Of a stretch of 64,000 nt of DNA, positions 52,917 through 61,547 are shown piece by piece (within the stretch, counting starts at the first letter, position 1; each line of letters opens with the position of its first letter). A program made the position numbers and the translations under genes. The notes under the pieces were generated by a model. The model was not told the DNA's origin, did no database searches, and saw only the letters and a program-made list of their open reading frames with translations. This DNA comes from Pseudomonadota bacterium (GTDB lineage Bacteria > Myxococcota_A > UBA796 > SXON01): NCBI GenBank assembly GCA_030685065.1, contig JAUXQH010000115.1:1-64000 (forward strand). The letters are read 5' to 3'.

Positions 52917-53172
52917 ATGTCGCCCCGGTCGGCGTCGCCTCGTCGATCCGCCGAAGCGGCACGACCGCCAGCTCTCGTCCCTCCGCCTGCTCGCGGATGT
53001 GATCGAAACCGCCCGTGCGCGGATCGACGCGGCCCTGGAAGGCGTCAGCGAGGAGCCGCCCCTCCCCGAGGAGGCAGACGACCTCGCCGGGCTCGCGCGG
53101 AAGTGCCTGGAGTCGGTCACGCCGCGGGAGGCCGGCGTTGCAATCCGGTCGCAGGGTGTCGGGCGGACGTGA
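52917..53172 (+). pseudogene. Start-less helical protein fragment
   Basis: From about 52945 the plus frame reads DPPKRHDRQLSSLRLLADVI, ETARARIDAALEGVS and EEADDLAGLARKCLESV to a stop at 53170, an obviously protein-like amphipathic sequence. It has no usable start: a stop at 52906 precedes it. An ATG at 52917 lies in another frame, so a one-base change near 52940 may have broken it. No family recognised. Confidence 0.4.
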
Positions 53173-53236
53173 GCCGAGACCGGGGTAGGGTGAACGCGCC
53201 GAGCACGACCGTGGGGGGGAACGACGGCCGCCGACG

Positions 53237-53250
53237 GCCGCGTACGCGGC
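53237..53250. repeat. Second copy of the CGTACG-centred palindrome
   Basis: GCCGCGTACGCGGC with left flank ACG and right flank ending GTTCCCTC, matching the copy at 50257-50290. It lies about 140 bases beyond the stop of the kinase-like gene. Confidence 0.6.
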
Positions 53251-53389
53251 GCTCCCGTTCCCTCTCGTCTTCCACGCGCTGTTCTGCTCTCCTCGTCCCC
53301 AGCCTCGCGCGTCTCGTCTGCCCCCTCGTGCCGCCGCTCGTCGTCGCCCTGCGCACCCCCGGCGGACACCACGGGCGCGACCCCTGATC

Positions 53390-55048
53390 TTACCGGTGTA
53401 CCCTCAGGTAAACGCCCCAGGACCGCTCAAGGGCTGGGTGAACCCGGTAGCCCTCGCGCTCCCACTGCACCGCGCGCAGAGCGCCGTCCGTATCGCTCGT
53501 GAACGGCCACGGCGGGCCAAGACTGGCGGACAGGTCCACGGGGACCTGCGCGCCGCCGCGAGGCTCCACCAGGACCTCACCGTGCTCCACCTCCCGAATG
53601 GTCCCCGCGAGGATCTCGGCCTCCCCGTCGCTTGCTCGGTAGCGGAAGATCGCCTTGGAGCCGATCGCCAGAGCTGGGGTAGCCGGTGCGCGGGTCACCG
53701 CGACGGGCAGGCCGCTTTCCACGATATCGCGCCCCGAAGCGGTGAGGCGGGCGCTGACTTGCGTCGCATCCCCGGCGATGCTCGCTTCGATCCAGCCCCG
53801 GTGTCGAAGCCATTCCGCCTCCCGTGCCACATCGTCCATCGACTCGCCGGTCTCGGGTCCCATACGCCACCACGCCGTAGGTGAGTCGAGGAGACCGGCG
53901 TGAAGCTCGCCGAGGATCCTGAGACGGCATTGGCCTGCTGGGGAGGTCGCGTCGAGTCCCGGCGAGCCGCGTCCCCGACGCTGCGTAGGGACGGGCGTCC
54001 CCGCGGCTCTCAGCGCCGCTTCAAACGCGCTCCTCACCTCGTCAAGTCCAGCGCCTGTGCGGGCGGCCCTGCGAAATACCGTAAGGGCGGCAAGGTCGAC
54101 CTCAGCGTGGTCCAGAAGGGCGGCGAGCATGCCAGCCGCGTCCGCTGCGTCTCGTCGTAGGTGATGTTCCCGGCGGGCGGTCGTCTGCACCGCGAGCGTG
54201 CCACGGTAGAGGATGTCGATCACCTTGGCCTCGTCACCCTTGGTCACCATGACGTTCCGGACGTGAAGGTCCATGTGGGCGACACCCACTTCGTGAATGG
54301 CCGCGACCCCCGCGAGGAGGCCAGCGCCAATGCGGCCTGCTTCGTCGCGGTCAAGCGGGCGGGTGAGGCGCTCGTCCAGTGTGCAGCCTTCGATGAGCTC
54401 GGTGACGACCGCGGGGACCAGCGCCATTCCACCCTCGGGGTCTCGGACGCTGGCCACCTCATGCACGATCACGACGTGGCGCGTGTCACGCACCCGTGCG
54501 AGTACGCGTGCGTGCTGGATCGCAGAGGACTCGTCCGCCATCGACTCGCGAACGATCTTGACCGCCACCTCGCGCTGTAGGCGCTTGTCGAAGGCGCGCC
54601 AGATCGTCCCGAACACGCCCGAGTCGATCTTCCCTCGGATCTCCAGCCGGTCGGTGGCGTCGGCGAGGTCTTCGGAAACTGGTTGGCGACCCTGCCCCTC
54701 TGCCTCGGCGCGGGCCGGCTGGGCACGCTCCGCCGGCCTTCGATCGTCGCGCTGCTCTCCTCGCTTCCGGAGCTCGGCCTGCTCTTCAAGGTAGGCCGGG
54801 ACAAACTCGCGCAGGTGGTCGCCAAAGCTGGTGCCGTGCCCAGCGTCGATGAGCCACTCGGGATCGCCCTTCCCGCGCTCGAACTCCGGGTCCGTGAGGA
54901 CGTACGCCTCAGTCTTACGCACGTCGCCCTCGCGATGTACCTGCACACGCTCGGGGACGCCGACGGCCAAGAGGACCTTCCGCATCAAGGTGAGGCTCTC
55001 GATCCCGTAGGGGTAAATTCGGATCGTCCACGGCCGGGTTGCGGGCAT
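53390..55048 (-). CDS. Protein kinase-like protein with extra domains
   Basis: 552 residues. Residues of about 135-400 resemble a Ser/Thr kinase: glycine loop IRGKIDSGVFGTIW, lysine K164 in VAVK and a catalytic loop HMDLHVRN (D260, N265). A DFG-equivalent reading VIDIL (D278) follows. HRD and DFG are thus altered but key Lys, Asp and Asn remain. The N-terminal 130 residues contain a small alpha/beta domain and a charged linker. The C-terminal 150 residues contain a winged-helix-like part and a beta domain. No membrane span. It may be a mobile-element-borne regulator or defence kinase. Confidence 0.75.
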   Translation of the reverse strand: MPATRPWTIRIYPYGIESLTLMRKVLLAVGVPERVQVHREGDVRKTEAYVLTDPEFERGKGDPEWLIDAGHGTSFGDHLREFVPAYLEEQAELRKRGEQRDDRRPAERAQPARAEAEGQGRQPVSEDLADATDRLEIRGKIDSGVFGTIWRAFDKRLQREVAVKIVRESMADESSAIQHARVLARVRDTRHVVIVHEVASVRDPEGGMALVPAVVTELIEGCTLDERLTRPLDRDEAGRIGAGLLAGVAAIHEVGVAHMDLHVRNVMVTKGDEAKVIDILYRGTLAVQTTARREHHLRRDAADAAGMLAALLDHAEVDLAALTVFRRAARTGAGLDEVRSAFEAALRAAGTPVPTQRRGRGSPGLDATSPAGQCRLRILGELHAGLLDSPTAWWRMGPETGESMDDVAREAEWLRHRGWIEASIAGDATQVSARLTASGRDIVESGLPVAVTRAPATPALAIGSKAIFRYRASDGEAEILAGTIREVEHGEVLVEPRGGAQVPVDLSASLGPPWPFTSDTDGALRAVQWEREGYRVHPALERSWGVYLRVHR

Positions 55049-55166
55049 CAGGTCTCCTGCCCGGAACCCCTACTCTGTCGCAGGACACCATGCCCCGGCG
55101 TCTCTGACCGCCTGCCGTGCTCACCGTTCCGCGTCCTCGGCGGGGTAGGCTGCTGGCGTTGCCCTG

Positions 55167-55628
55167 GTGACGACGATGCTCTGGATGGCCGCGGCGCTCG
55201 CCGCGGAGAACCCCGCCGCCTGTCTGACTGCGAAACTCAAGGCGCGGGAGAGGTCAGCAAGCGCCGCGGGAGCACCGACGGCTACGGTCTCCATGCGCTT
55301 CCAGAACGGTTGCGGGAAACGACTGGTGACCTTCAAGGGCATGCTCGCCTTCAGCTCGACGGTGAGCGACGTGCGCAGCGTTTGGAGCGTCTACACGCCG
55401 CACCGGATCATGGGCGACGGCGACGATTGGGTGGGGGCGTGGAGCACCGACGTGTGGGGCCGCGAGGAGGATCTCTGGCTCTACGCGCTGCCGGAAGACA
55501 GCAAGACTCTCAACGTCGAGTGGATTCCTACGTTCGTCCTGTTCGAGGACGGGCATGTGCTGCGCTTCGAGCCTGATGTGGCGCCGGATGCGCGGCCGGA
55601 GAAGGACCCCGGGGTGGTCGGGAAGTAG
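55167..55628 (+). CDS. Small exported protein
   Basis: 153 residues from GTG 55167 (ATG at 55176 is an alternative). The hydrophobic start MLWMAAALAAE is a weak signal peptide. A pair of cysteines (AACLT, NGCGK) sits in the mature part, which is beta-rich (VSMRFQNGCGKRLVTFKGML). Divergent from the kinase-like gene. No family recognised. Confidence 0.58.
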   Translation: MTTMLWMAAALAAENPAACLTAKLKARERSASAAGAPTATVSMRFQNGCGKRLVTFKGMLAFSSTVSDVRSVWSVYTPHRIMGDGDDWVGAWSTDVWGREEDLWLYALPEDSKTLNVEWIPTFVLFEDGHVLRFEPDVAPDARPEKDPGVVGK

Positions 55629-56049
55629 TCCCTTCGCCTACGACCCGAACGAGAGGAAGGCGCACCCAGCCGCGGTTGGGGCTCGCGACCGTTTGCGATC
55701 CTCGCCTCGACCGACTCGGCTCACCTCGTCCGCCTCGGGGCGAGGAGACCCGGCCCTCACCATCGTCGAGCCTCGCGAGCATGCGTCCGCGCCGTTCGAC
55801 TCGGGCGCCTCGCAGCTACTTGCGGCGTTCCTCCCGACGACCGGGCGGCGCTCGGTCGCCGCGCCTCCGGACACGGTGAGGCCGCAGCCACAAGGTGGGA
55901 CATCGCATCGACGACCGCAGGCGTCTTGGCGCCGACGCGGTAGCTTACGCAGCCCCGACCTTCGGCACGGCGAGCCCCTTGATGTACAGGGACCGCTTGA
56001 CGCTCAGCCAGCCCGTGCGTAGCGATTGTGGATCATCGGAGACGACGAC
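55629..56049. other. Gap with a minus-strand gene remnant
   Basis: 421 bases. At the right side the minus strand encodes RTGWLSVKRSLYIKGLAVPK then VGAA and a stop (about 55946-56020), the end of a protein whose upstream part is missing. Its final bases (55949-55980) are repeated at 56480-56510. Confidence 0.45.
55949..55980 (-). repeat. Direct repeat left of the octapeptide-repeat gene
   Basis: Encodes, on the minus strand, KGLAVPKVGAA. It matches 56480-56510 with three mismatches over 29 bases and one length difference. Confidence 0.65.
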
Positions 56050-56475
56050 GTGAGCAATGGTTGGCCGCGGGATCGACATACAGGGCCGGGGGGCGGCATG
56101 TCCACGGGCCCTGGAGGCGGCATGTCCACAGGCCCCGGCGGAGGGCGTTCTACGGGCCCTGGAGGTGGCATGTCCACGGGCCCTGGAGGCGGCATGTCCA
56201 CAGGCCCCGGCGGAGGGCTCTCAACAGGTCCAGGAGGGGGACTTTCCACCGGCCCCGGCGGGGGGCTTTCCACTGGTCCGGGAGGGGGACTTTCGACCGG
56301 CCCCGGTGGTGGGCTGAGTTCCGGCCCTGGGGGAGGACTTTTCACCGGCCCCTCAGACAACCCGTACCGCAACAACCAACCCCCTCGGGATGTGCTCGTT
56401 CGTGTCCTGAGAGAGCGGGGACAAGTTGAGCTGGCAGGCCGCCTCGCTCGGGTCTTCGGTCTTGAGGCAGGGTAG
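56050..56475 (+). CDS. Octapeptide-repeat (STGPGGGM/L) protein
   Basis: 141 residues from GTG 56050 (GGAG eight bases upstream; TTG 56026 also possible). Residues of about 10-100 are eleven copies of an eight-residue unit with GPGGG at the core and Met or Leu at its end. Early units carry Met and later ones Leu, suggesting block duplication. The last 40 residues form a charged amphipathic helix (RDVLVRVLRERGQVELAGRL). The minus strand reads PPPGPVDM repeats, but its ends look less protein-like. A flexible spacer or collagen-like role is possible. No family recognised. Confidence 0.6.
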   Translation: MSNGWPRDRHTGPGGGMSTGPGGGMSTGPGGGRSTGPGGGMSTGPGGGMSTGPGGGLSTGPGGGLSTGPGGGLSTGPGGGLSTGPGGGLSSGPGGGLFTGPSDNPYRNNQPPRDVLVRVLRERGQVELAGRLARVFGLEAG

Positions 56476-56479
56476 TTAG

Positions 56480-56510
56480 GCAGCCCTGACCTTCGGGACG
56501 GCGAGTCCTT
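56480..56510 (-). repeat. Direct repeat right of the octapeptide-repeat gene
   Basis: Encodes, on the minus strand, EGLAVPKVRAA before a stop. Partner of 55949-55980; the two copies bracket the repeat gene like the ends of two related genes with an insertion between them. Confidence 0.65.
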
Positions 56511-56526
56511 CGACGAACGCCCGCGC

Positions 56527-56742
56527 CTACGCCCGGCCGAGCACCACGTCCCACGCGGCGCGGGTCTCCTCCTCGTGCTCCCGCTCCTTTTCGGCGAGCC
56601 AGTGGAGCAGCGTCGCGTCGTCGCCTGATGGCGGCGCCTCGGTCCGCCGCAGGGGCACTCCCTTGCCGTAGCGCGGCCCGCTCAGGCCTCGCGAGCTCCG
56701 TACGCGGGCTCGTGATGCCCACGGACGACGGTGTGCACCCAC
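56527..56742 (-). pseudogene. Small helical ORF split by a stop codon
   Basis: 71 codons ending SGDDATLLHWLAEKEREHEE and TRAAWDVVLGRA. After the TAG the same frame continues ARAFVEGLAVPKVRAA to another stop. The second part matches the remnant at 55949-56020, so the gene appears broken by a nonsense change. The gap 56743-57092 holds no other supported gene. Confidence 0.35.
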
Positions 56743-57092
56743 GGGCCCGCCAGGAATCGGCGAGCGGGTAGGCGGTGGCGATCGGGCCGCTCACGCAGAT
56801 GTCGATGACGGGCGCGGTAGTCGGAGGGGTCGCGCGACGTTCGCGAGCAGTGGGCGATCCGGAGGACGCGATCGCCTCTGACGTATGAGCCCTGGCGCCG
56901 GCTCTCCCGGCCAACCGCCCGGGCCGCTCCGATGCTCGTTGACGCGGTAGCGTCAATAAATATAGGTATACCAGCCACTTGCGCGAGTCATGCCGTCCGC
57001 CTATCTGTGTACTTCCTGCAACCTGTTGGCGTCGTCGGCCGCGGCCCCGACGCTCCCTCGGGGGAGCTCGACACGTCACCATCGAGAGGTCA

Positions 57093-57737
57093 ATGATGGA
57101 TTCACAAGGGCTAACGCGGCAGAAGCGTCGTCACCTGGAGCGAGCCTTCCTGCGGCACTTGGCGACGGCAGCACCCTATCTCCCGGAGCGCGTGCATCGG
57201 GACATGGCCGAAACGGGCGCCGTCTACCTCTGGGCCTTCCTGTGCGCGCTCATCGGCGGTTCGTCGAGCGCGCAGGCCGTACACATCGCGCGCGCAGCGC
57301 TCGATACCGATGGAGCTGACAGAAGAGCATGGAGGAACTTGCACGATCACGCGACTGAGGTCGGCCGAAAGCTCGGGCTGATCAGTAACGAGGACGAGTC
57401 GGCCGAGTACCACCAAGCGCATGGCCCCGTTGACAGCGAGCGTGCCCGACGGTGGCGCCCGAGGATCTCCTCGCCCGTGCGCCCTCCGAGCCTTGGCCAG
57501 AGAGCGCTGGTGACGGGCCCGATGACAACGGACGTGCCTCGCGCCGGGCAGCCCCTATGTTCGGCGAGGATAGTTCCTAATCCTGGAGCCCGCGGAATCG
57601 CCACACATTTGGGATGGTCGCGGCGATCGCCGGTACTATCCATCGACGCGCCAAGTGCTGGACTACTGCCAGCACCGCCGCGAGGGCGACGAACCCAAGG
57701 ATCCAGCCCAGGCCGAGGTAAAGCACAAAGAGCATGA
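57093..57737 (+). CDS. Hypothetical protein of the island
   Basis: 214 residues from ATG 57093 (GAGAGGT upstream). The first 120 residues are helical with many Arg and Ala (LTRQKRRHLERAFLRHLATA, WAFLCALIGGSSSAQAVHIA). The C-terminal 60 codons overlap the end of the convergent J-domain gene by about 160 bases, so part of the end may be non-natural. No family recognised. Confidence 0.45.
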   Translation: MMDSQGLTRQKRRHLERAFLRHLATAAPYLPERVHRDMAETGAVYLWAFLCALIGGSSSAQAVHIARAALDTDGADRRAWRNLHDHATEVGRKLGLISNEDESAEYHQAHGPVDSERARRWRPRISSPVRPPSLGQRALVTGPMTTDVPRAGQPLCSARIVPNPGARGIATHLGWSRRSPVLSIDAPSAGLLPAPPRGRRTQGSSPGRGKAQRA

Positions 57738-58296
57738 CAACGCGCCCAGTGAAAAGCGCCTTTGCGAGCGCCGCGATGGGAGTGCCAAAGAGCAGCGGGA
57801 ACGCGAGCACGCATCCCACGAGTGCAGTGACTGCGTGCGCGCTACCACCGGATTCCCGCTGTTCCCACACGAAGCGCGCTCGGTAACTCTTCAGGTTCTC
57901 GATGTGCTGGGCCATTGCCCGTTCCCGCTCGGTGCGTCGGATCTCCGCCGCGCGAAGAACTGCCGCGGAGCGGCGCTCCTCCTCCTGTTGGCGGCGCGCC
58001 GCAGCTACACGGGCGGCTTCGTCCTCGCGCTGGCCGTGCGACTCTTTGCTTCGAGCGGTGCCTCGCGGGCGCGACACGGCGGGGAGGGAGAGGTCATACG
58101 CGCGTCGCCGCTCAGCGTCGCTAAGGGCTTCCCACGCACAGTTCAGGCGGGCCATCATGACCGTGGTTCCGGGAACCCTACTCACATCTGGATGCCATCG
58201 CTTGGCGAGAATCCGGTACGCTCGACGCAGGTCAGCGGCCGTTGCGTCCCGTCGCACGCCGAGAAGAGCGTAGTAATCTCCAGAGCCGGCATTCAC
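57577..58296 (-). CDS. J-domain (DnaJ-like) membrane protein
   Basis: 239 residues. Residues 5-70 form a J domain (DYYALLGVRRDATAADLRRA with the HPD motif in KRWHPDVSRV) that would stimulate an Hsp70 ATPase. A charged coiled coil (about 85-135) follows, then two or three hydrophobic spans (LVGCVLAFPLLFGTPIAAL, VVMLFVLYLGLGWILGFVAL). No zinc fingers, so it is a class C J-protein that recruits DnaK to the membrane. Confidence 0.88.
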   Translation of the reverse strand: MNAGSGDYYALLGVRRDATAADLRRAYRILAKRWHPDVSRVPGTTVMMARLNCAWEALSDAERRRAYDLSLPAVSRPRGTARSKESHGQREDEAARVAAARRQQEEERRSAAVLRAAEIRRTERERAMAQHIENLKSYRARFVWEQRESGGSAHAVTALVGCVLAFPLLFGTPIAALAKALFTGRVVMLFVLYLGLGWILGFVALAAVLAVVQHLARRWIVPAIAATIPNVWRFRGLQD

Positions 58297-58557
58297 CGGT
58301 GATCTTCGAGTGTGCGCGCGGCCACTTCACCACGCTCAACGGTGGAGCGGGGGCGCCCGTGGCCCGCCTGTCCGGCCGGGACCCACCCGCAGCGCGGCGT
58401 TGAAGGGGCGTTGGGGACGTGCAGTCGCGACATTGCGCCCCGGATAACTCGGTGCCAGCCTGGAAAGAACGCTCTACATGTGGCTCCCTGTTCCGCGGAG
58501 CGGCGTTCGCAGGGGGGAGGGTCCACGATCATGTCCTTGTAGGAGCCCCAAACGAGG

Positions 58558-59073
58558 CTACTGCCGATCCAGCGTAGTGCCCGTACGAGCGTCGATGGCC
58601 ACCGCACAGTAGGTTCCGTCGGCCCCGCAGTCGCGCGCCACGCCGACCAGGACGCTGGACAACCCCGTTGTCTCCACATCGAAGTGGTAGTTGCCACCGG
58701 TACACAGGTTGATGTCCGGCAGCAGGGACGGCGGAAACAGCATGATCGAAACGAGGGTCGTCGAGGGCACATCAGCGAAAGCCGCGTCAAGGGCGTCGGA
58801 GTCGACATACCACCCGCTGACGGGCGTATCGAGAACCGTGCTTACGCTGACGCTCCCTCCGTTGCAATACGGCAGGTCCGGCACCGCCTCCTCCTGTACC
58901 GTGGGCTCCCGGCCGTCGTAGTACACCCACGCGACCCTCCCGGCGCGGCTCCGGGACTTGAAGAGCCCTGAGCACAACTCGGCATTGCCGGAGAGGTCTC
59001 CATTGCCGGACACGCTCGCGAGCTCGGCGTCGCCCGAGAACTGGTCGCGTGCTGCTCCGAACAGCGTCCACAC
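58558..59073 (-). CDS. Probable exported protein of unknown function
   Basis: About 171 residues from GTG 59073. The frame stays open to 59481, but the upstream part looks unlike protein and overlaps the plus-strand gene. The sequence has two cysteine-bearing loops (PYCNGGSV, NLCTGGNYHF, ARDCGADGTYC) and a beta-rich pattern. The N-terminus is uncertain and may be truncated. Gap 58297-58557 holds nothing supported. Confidence 0.5.
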   Translation of the reverse strand: MWTLFGAARDQFSGDAELASVSGNGDLSGNAELCSGLFKSRSRAGRVAWVYYDGREPTVQEEAVPDLPYCNGGSVSVSTVLDTPVSGWYVDSDALDAAFADVPSTTLVSIMLFPPSLLPDINLCTGGNYHFDVETTGLSSVLVGVARDCGADGTYCAVAIDARTGTTLDRQ

Positions 59074-59534
59074 ACACGAAGCAAGGCCGCTCCCGGTTGA
59101 GAAACTTCGACGACAACCGCCCGGAAAAGCGACCGGATCTCGCGTTTCGATCAACCCGCTCGTGCCCAGGGCTGGCTTTCCCAGAGCAGTGTTGTTTGCT
59201 CGTGGAGTGTAAGGTCGTGGACCAGAACCACCCGATGAATCGTTATGGCAAACATGGGCTGTTGAAGTTCGTAGATGGTACCTACTCGTGGGCGGTTCGG
59301 TCCGCCATGATGTTGGGATATGCGCGTCACGGGTACGCGCCGCACGTGGAATTGAAGGTGCATTTGGACAAGTTCGGAACCGACTATGCTCTGGTGGGCT
59401 CCCTTGCGCGCCGAGATGCGAGTTCCTCCGAGCCGCATTTCTACGTTTCGGTGCATGAGCGTCGCTTCGATGGAATTCCATCCGGTGCCGATGGCTATAT
59501 TGCGGTCCACCACATGTGGTTCACAGTCGCGTGA
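59049..59534 (+). CDS. PD-(D/E)XK-like nuclease-related protein, possibly truncated
   Basis: 161 residues. RPDLAFRSTRS followed by CLLVECKVVD gives the D...ExK arrangement of PD-(D/E)XK nucleases, then HPMNRYGKHGLLKFVDGTYS. The N-terminal part before the motif is short and poorly protein-like, so the gene may be a C-terminal piece of a larger nuclease. Lower GC than its flanks suggests transfer. The start region overlaps that of the divergent neighbour. Confidence 0.5.
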   Translation: MLLRTASTHTKQGRSRLRNFDDNRPEKRPDLAFRSTRSCPGLAFPEQCCLLVECKVVDQNHPMNRYGKHGLLKFVDGTYSWAVRSAMMLGYARHGYAPHVELKVHLDKFGTDYALVGSLARRDASSSEPHFYVSVHERRFDGIPSGADGYIAVHHMWFTVA

Positions 59535-59757
59535 AGGAAGCGGCGGTCACGTCGCGCATGATCAGGAACGACCGGCCGGGCTGATCCGTTCTCGGCGTGG
59601 CCTCGTCACGTCGCCCCCTCAGGGCGTTTGCTGATCGCGGGATGATGTGGCTTGAAACGTCGGATCCACGTGGAGGGCGCGGACGACTCCACGAGTTTGA
59701 CGGCCTCGGCAGCTGCTTCGGAGCTACTCGCCACCGGCGCGTGCCCGGCGGACCAAC

Positions 59758-60468
59758 TCATACGTCGCGCTCCTCGGTGATCCACTGGATCACGGAAGCG
59801 GTCATCGTGAGGACCGCCAATGCATCATGCCGATTCCAACTCGTTCGGACGGACACGTCGTCGGTCGAATGTGCGGCCAAACACGTCATCACGAAGATCC
59901 CTCTCCGGATGGCCATCAGCCGGTCGTCCTTGGTCATCTCCTTGGGCTTGTCGAGGAGGGCGCGGAGGTGCTTCATCTCGCCGGTTCCGTCGCCGAGCGA
60001 GTGCCCCAGGGCCTCCATCACGTGCCGACACTCCTGCACCACGGACCCGTAGCGGCCCGCGAGAAACCACTCGCGCGCCGCGATCAGACGTGCTGCCGCG
60101 TGAGCCAGTTCCGCGTCCTGGTCGGGCTTCGCGATGGGGACCTCAAGCAGGAGCAGGTCGCGGTAGCCCATCTCGCGCAGGAGACCCGCCCACTCGCTCT
60201 GACCGACCTGGATCTGCGTTTCCTCGACCCCCTCTCTGCCCTCAATGCCGTTGCGGACCTCGCCGCGGAGCTTCACGTGAAGGCGAAGGTCACCACCTGC
60301 GCGCAGCCTCTCCAAGGCTGCAAGTCGCTCCGGCGATAGCTCCAAAGCGAACTGCCACGTGGCGGTCCAGGAGTGCGACCCGCTCTGGGTGCGCGGCGCC
60401 CCTTCCTCCAGCACCAAGTGCCCGAGCCGCACGGGGGGGCCTCCACTGGCCCGGGCGGCGGTCACCAA
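59758..60468 (-). CDS. Hypothetical protein with HEPN-like helical C-terminus
   Basis: 236 residues. The N-terminal half is beta-rich (GHLVLEEG, WQFALELSPERL, LRLHVKLRGEV). The C-terminal 110 residues are helical (ARLIAAREWFLAGRYGSVVQ, RRGIFVMTCLAAHSTDDVSV, LAVLTMTASVIQWI) in a way that recalls HEPN or abortive-infection helical domains, though no RxxxxH motif is clear. No firm family. Possible defence protein. Confidence 0.6.
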   Translation of the reverse strand: MVTAARASGGPPVRLGHLVLEEGAPRTQSGSHSWTATWQFALELSPERLAALERLRAGGDLRLHVKLRGEVRNGIEGREGVEETQIQVGQSEWAGLLREMGYRDLLLLEVPIAKPDQDAELAHAAARLIAAREWFLAGRYGSVVQECRHVMEALGHSLGDGTGEMKHLRALLDKPKEMTKDDRLMAIRRGIFVMTCLAAHSTDDVSVRTSWNRHDALAVLTMTASVIQWITEERDV

Positions 60469-60469
60469 G

Positions 60470-60722
60470 CCCGCGGTTGAGCAGTACCACTTCCAATCCT
60501 ACGAGGAGCTCTACCGATGCTGTGCCGCCACGGCTTACTCGTCGAGGGATTCGGGCAGGGCAGCCCCGTGCACTTCGACGTGACGCTCTACACGCCGACG
60601 ACGGGGAGACGCACGCGGCACACGGCCCAACGTTCGACGCGGCGCTGCGCGCTGCGTGGCTCGCCTGTAGGGGGCAGGCTCGGCCCCCCGCGACGGCCGC
60701 CTCGCCGACGACCTCCAGGTAG
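60470..60722 (+). pseudogene. Phage-type small protein with two frameshifts
   Basis: Three consecutive pieces in three frames read as one protein: YHFQSYEELYR, then MLCRHGLLVEGFGQGS with FDVTLYTP, then DDGETHAAHGPTFDAALRAA with WLACRG. Each junction needs a one-base change (near 60516 and 60594). The order resembles small phage proteins where a T..GPTFxxALxxAW end is common. Broken. 60723-60880 shows no gene. Confidence 0.45.
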
Positions 60723-60880
60723 TCCGGCGAGCGCGTGGCGCCGTTCCCGGATCAGTGCTGGCCAGATTTCGCGAGAAACCGAAAGCTAAGGTGTGACGCG
60801 AACAACAGGTGGGACCTTCGCCACCCGGCGGAGGTCCTTTCGTAGGCCACGAAACACTTGCTCACGTTGAATGCCCGCGT

Positions 60881-61198
60881 TCACAGACCCCGGCGAACCA
60901 TCAAAAGCACAATCGTGGCGCACCATGACCAGCAGTAGACCTTCATCCAGGAGTTAGATGGGCGCATCCCCGGGAACAAGAGCAGGAGGGATGCCACTCC
61001 AAGAACGCGTGCGAACGGCACGAGCACCCAGCCAGCGGGAAGGGGCTGGGGGATGTAGGCGAGCGCGGACCCATTAGAGATGGTCATCGTCCGGAGCATT
61101 GTCGGCAAGATACAACGTGAAACTACCGTTAGCAACATCACGGCAGGAGTAGCGCAGACGCATATTGTCGCAACCCGAAGGACGCGGAGCCTAATCAC
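60881..61198 (-). CDS. Small membrane protein, last gene of a coupled operon
   Basis: 105 residues with hydrophobic segments over residues of about 9-30 (ATICVCATPAVMLLTVVS), 55-75 and 85-100. It overlaps the stop of the upstream gene by eight bases. No family recognised. It forms, with the next three genes, one minus-strand operon. Confidence 0.6.
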   Translation of the reverse strand: MIRLRVLRVATICVCATPAVMLLTVVSRCILPTMLRTMTISNGSALAYIPQPLPAGWVLVPFARVLGVASLLLLFPGMRPSNSWMKVYCWSWCATIVLLMVRRGL

Positions 61199-61547
61199 GA
61201 TACCATTCCATGTAGCCCCCGAGGTCGAAGCCCATCACCACCGACCACGCTGACAGCCCCACTATAAAAAAGACTTCCGGCAGGTCTGTCTTATTGCCGT
61301 GACCGCGCCGTATGAGCGGCCAAACCACAAGGGCCAGAATCACGACGATGAACGAGCGGGAATGAACCTGCCACGCGAGCTCAACCCATCGGTCATTAAT
61401 AGACTCGTACACCTCCGGCTTCCGCCCGAGGAGTATCGTGGCTCGGAGGCCGGCCGCAAGATAACTCGCAACAAAGGCCAGCGGCCCAAACGAGAGAACG
61501 GCGCGCAAGACGCTCAAAAATCCAACGGGCCAGTTCCCTCGGGGCAT
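61191..61547 (-). CDS. Small membrane protein
   Basis: About 118 residues from ATG 61547, with three hydrophobic spans (VLRAVLSFGPLAFVASYLAA, FIVVILALVVWPLI, VFFIVGLSAWSVVMGF). Its start overlaps the end of the cysteine-rich gene by 34 bases. The frame is open to 61601, so a longer N-terminus is possible. No family recognised. Confidence 0.6.
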   Translation of the reverse strand: MPRGNWPVGFLSVLRAVLSFGPLAFVASYLAAGLRATILLGRKPEVYESINDRWVELAWQVHSRSFIVVILALVVWPLIRRGHGNKTDLPEVFFIVGLSAWSVVMGFDLGGYMEWYRD

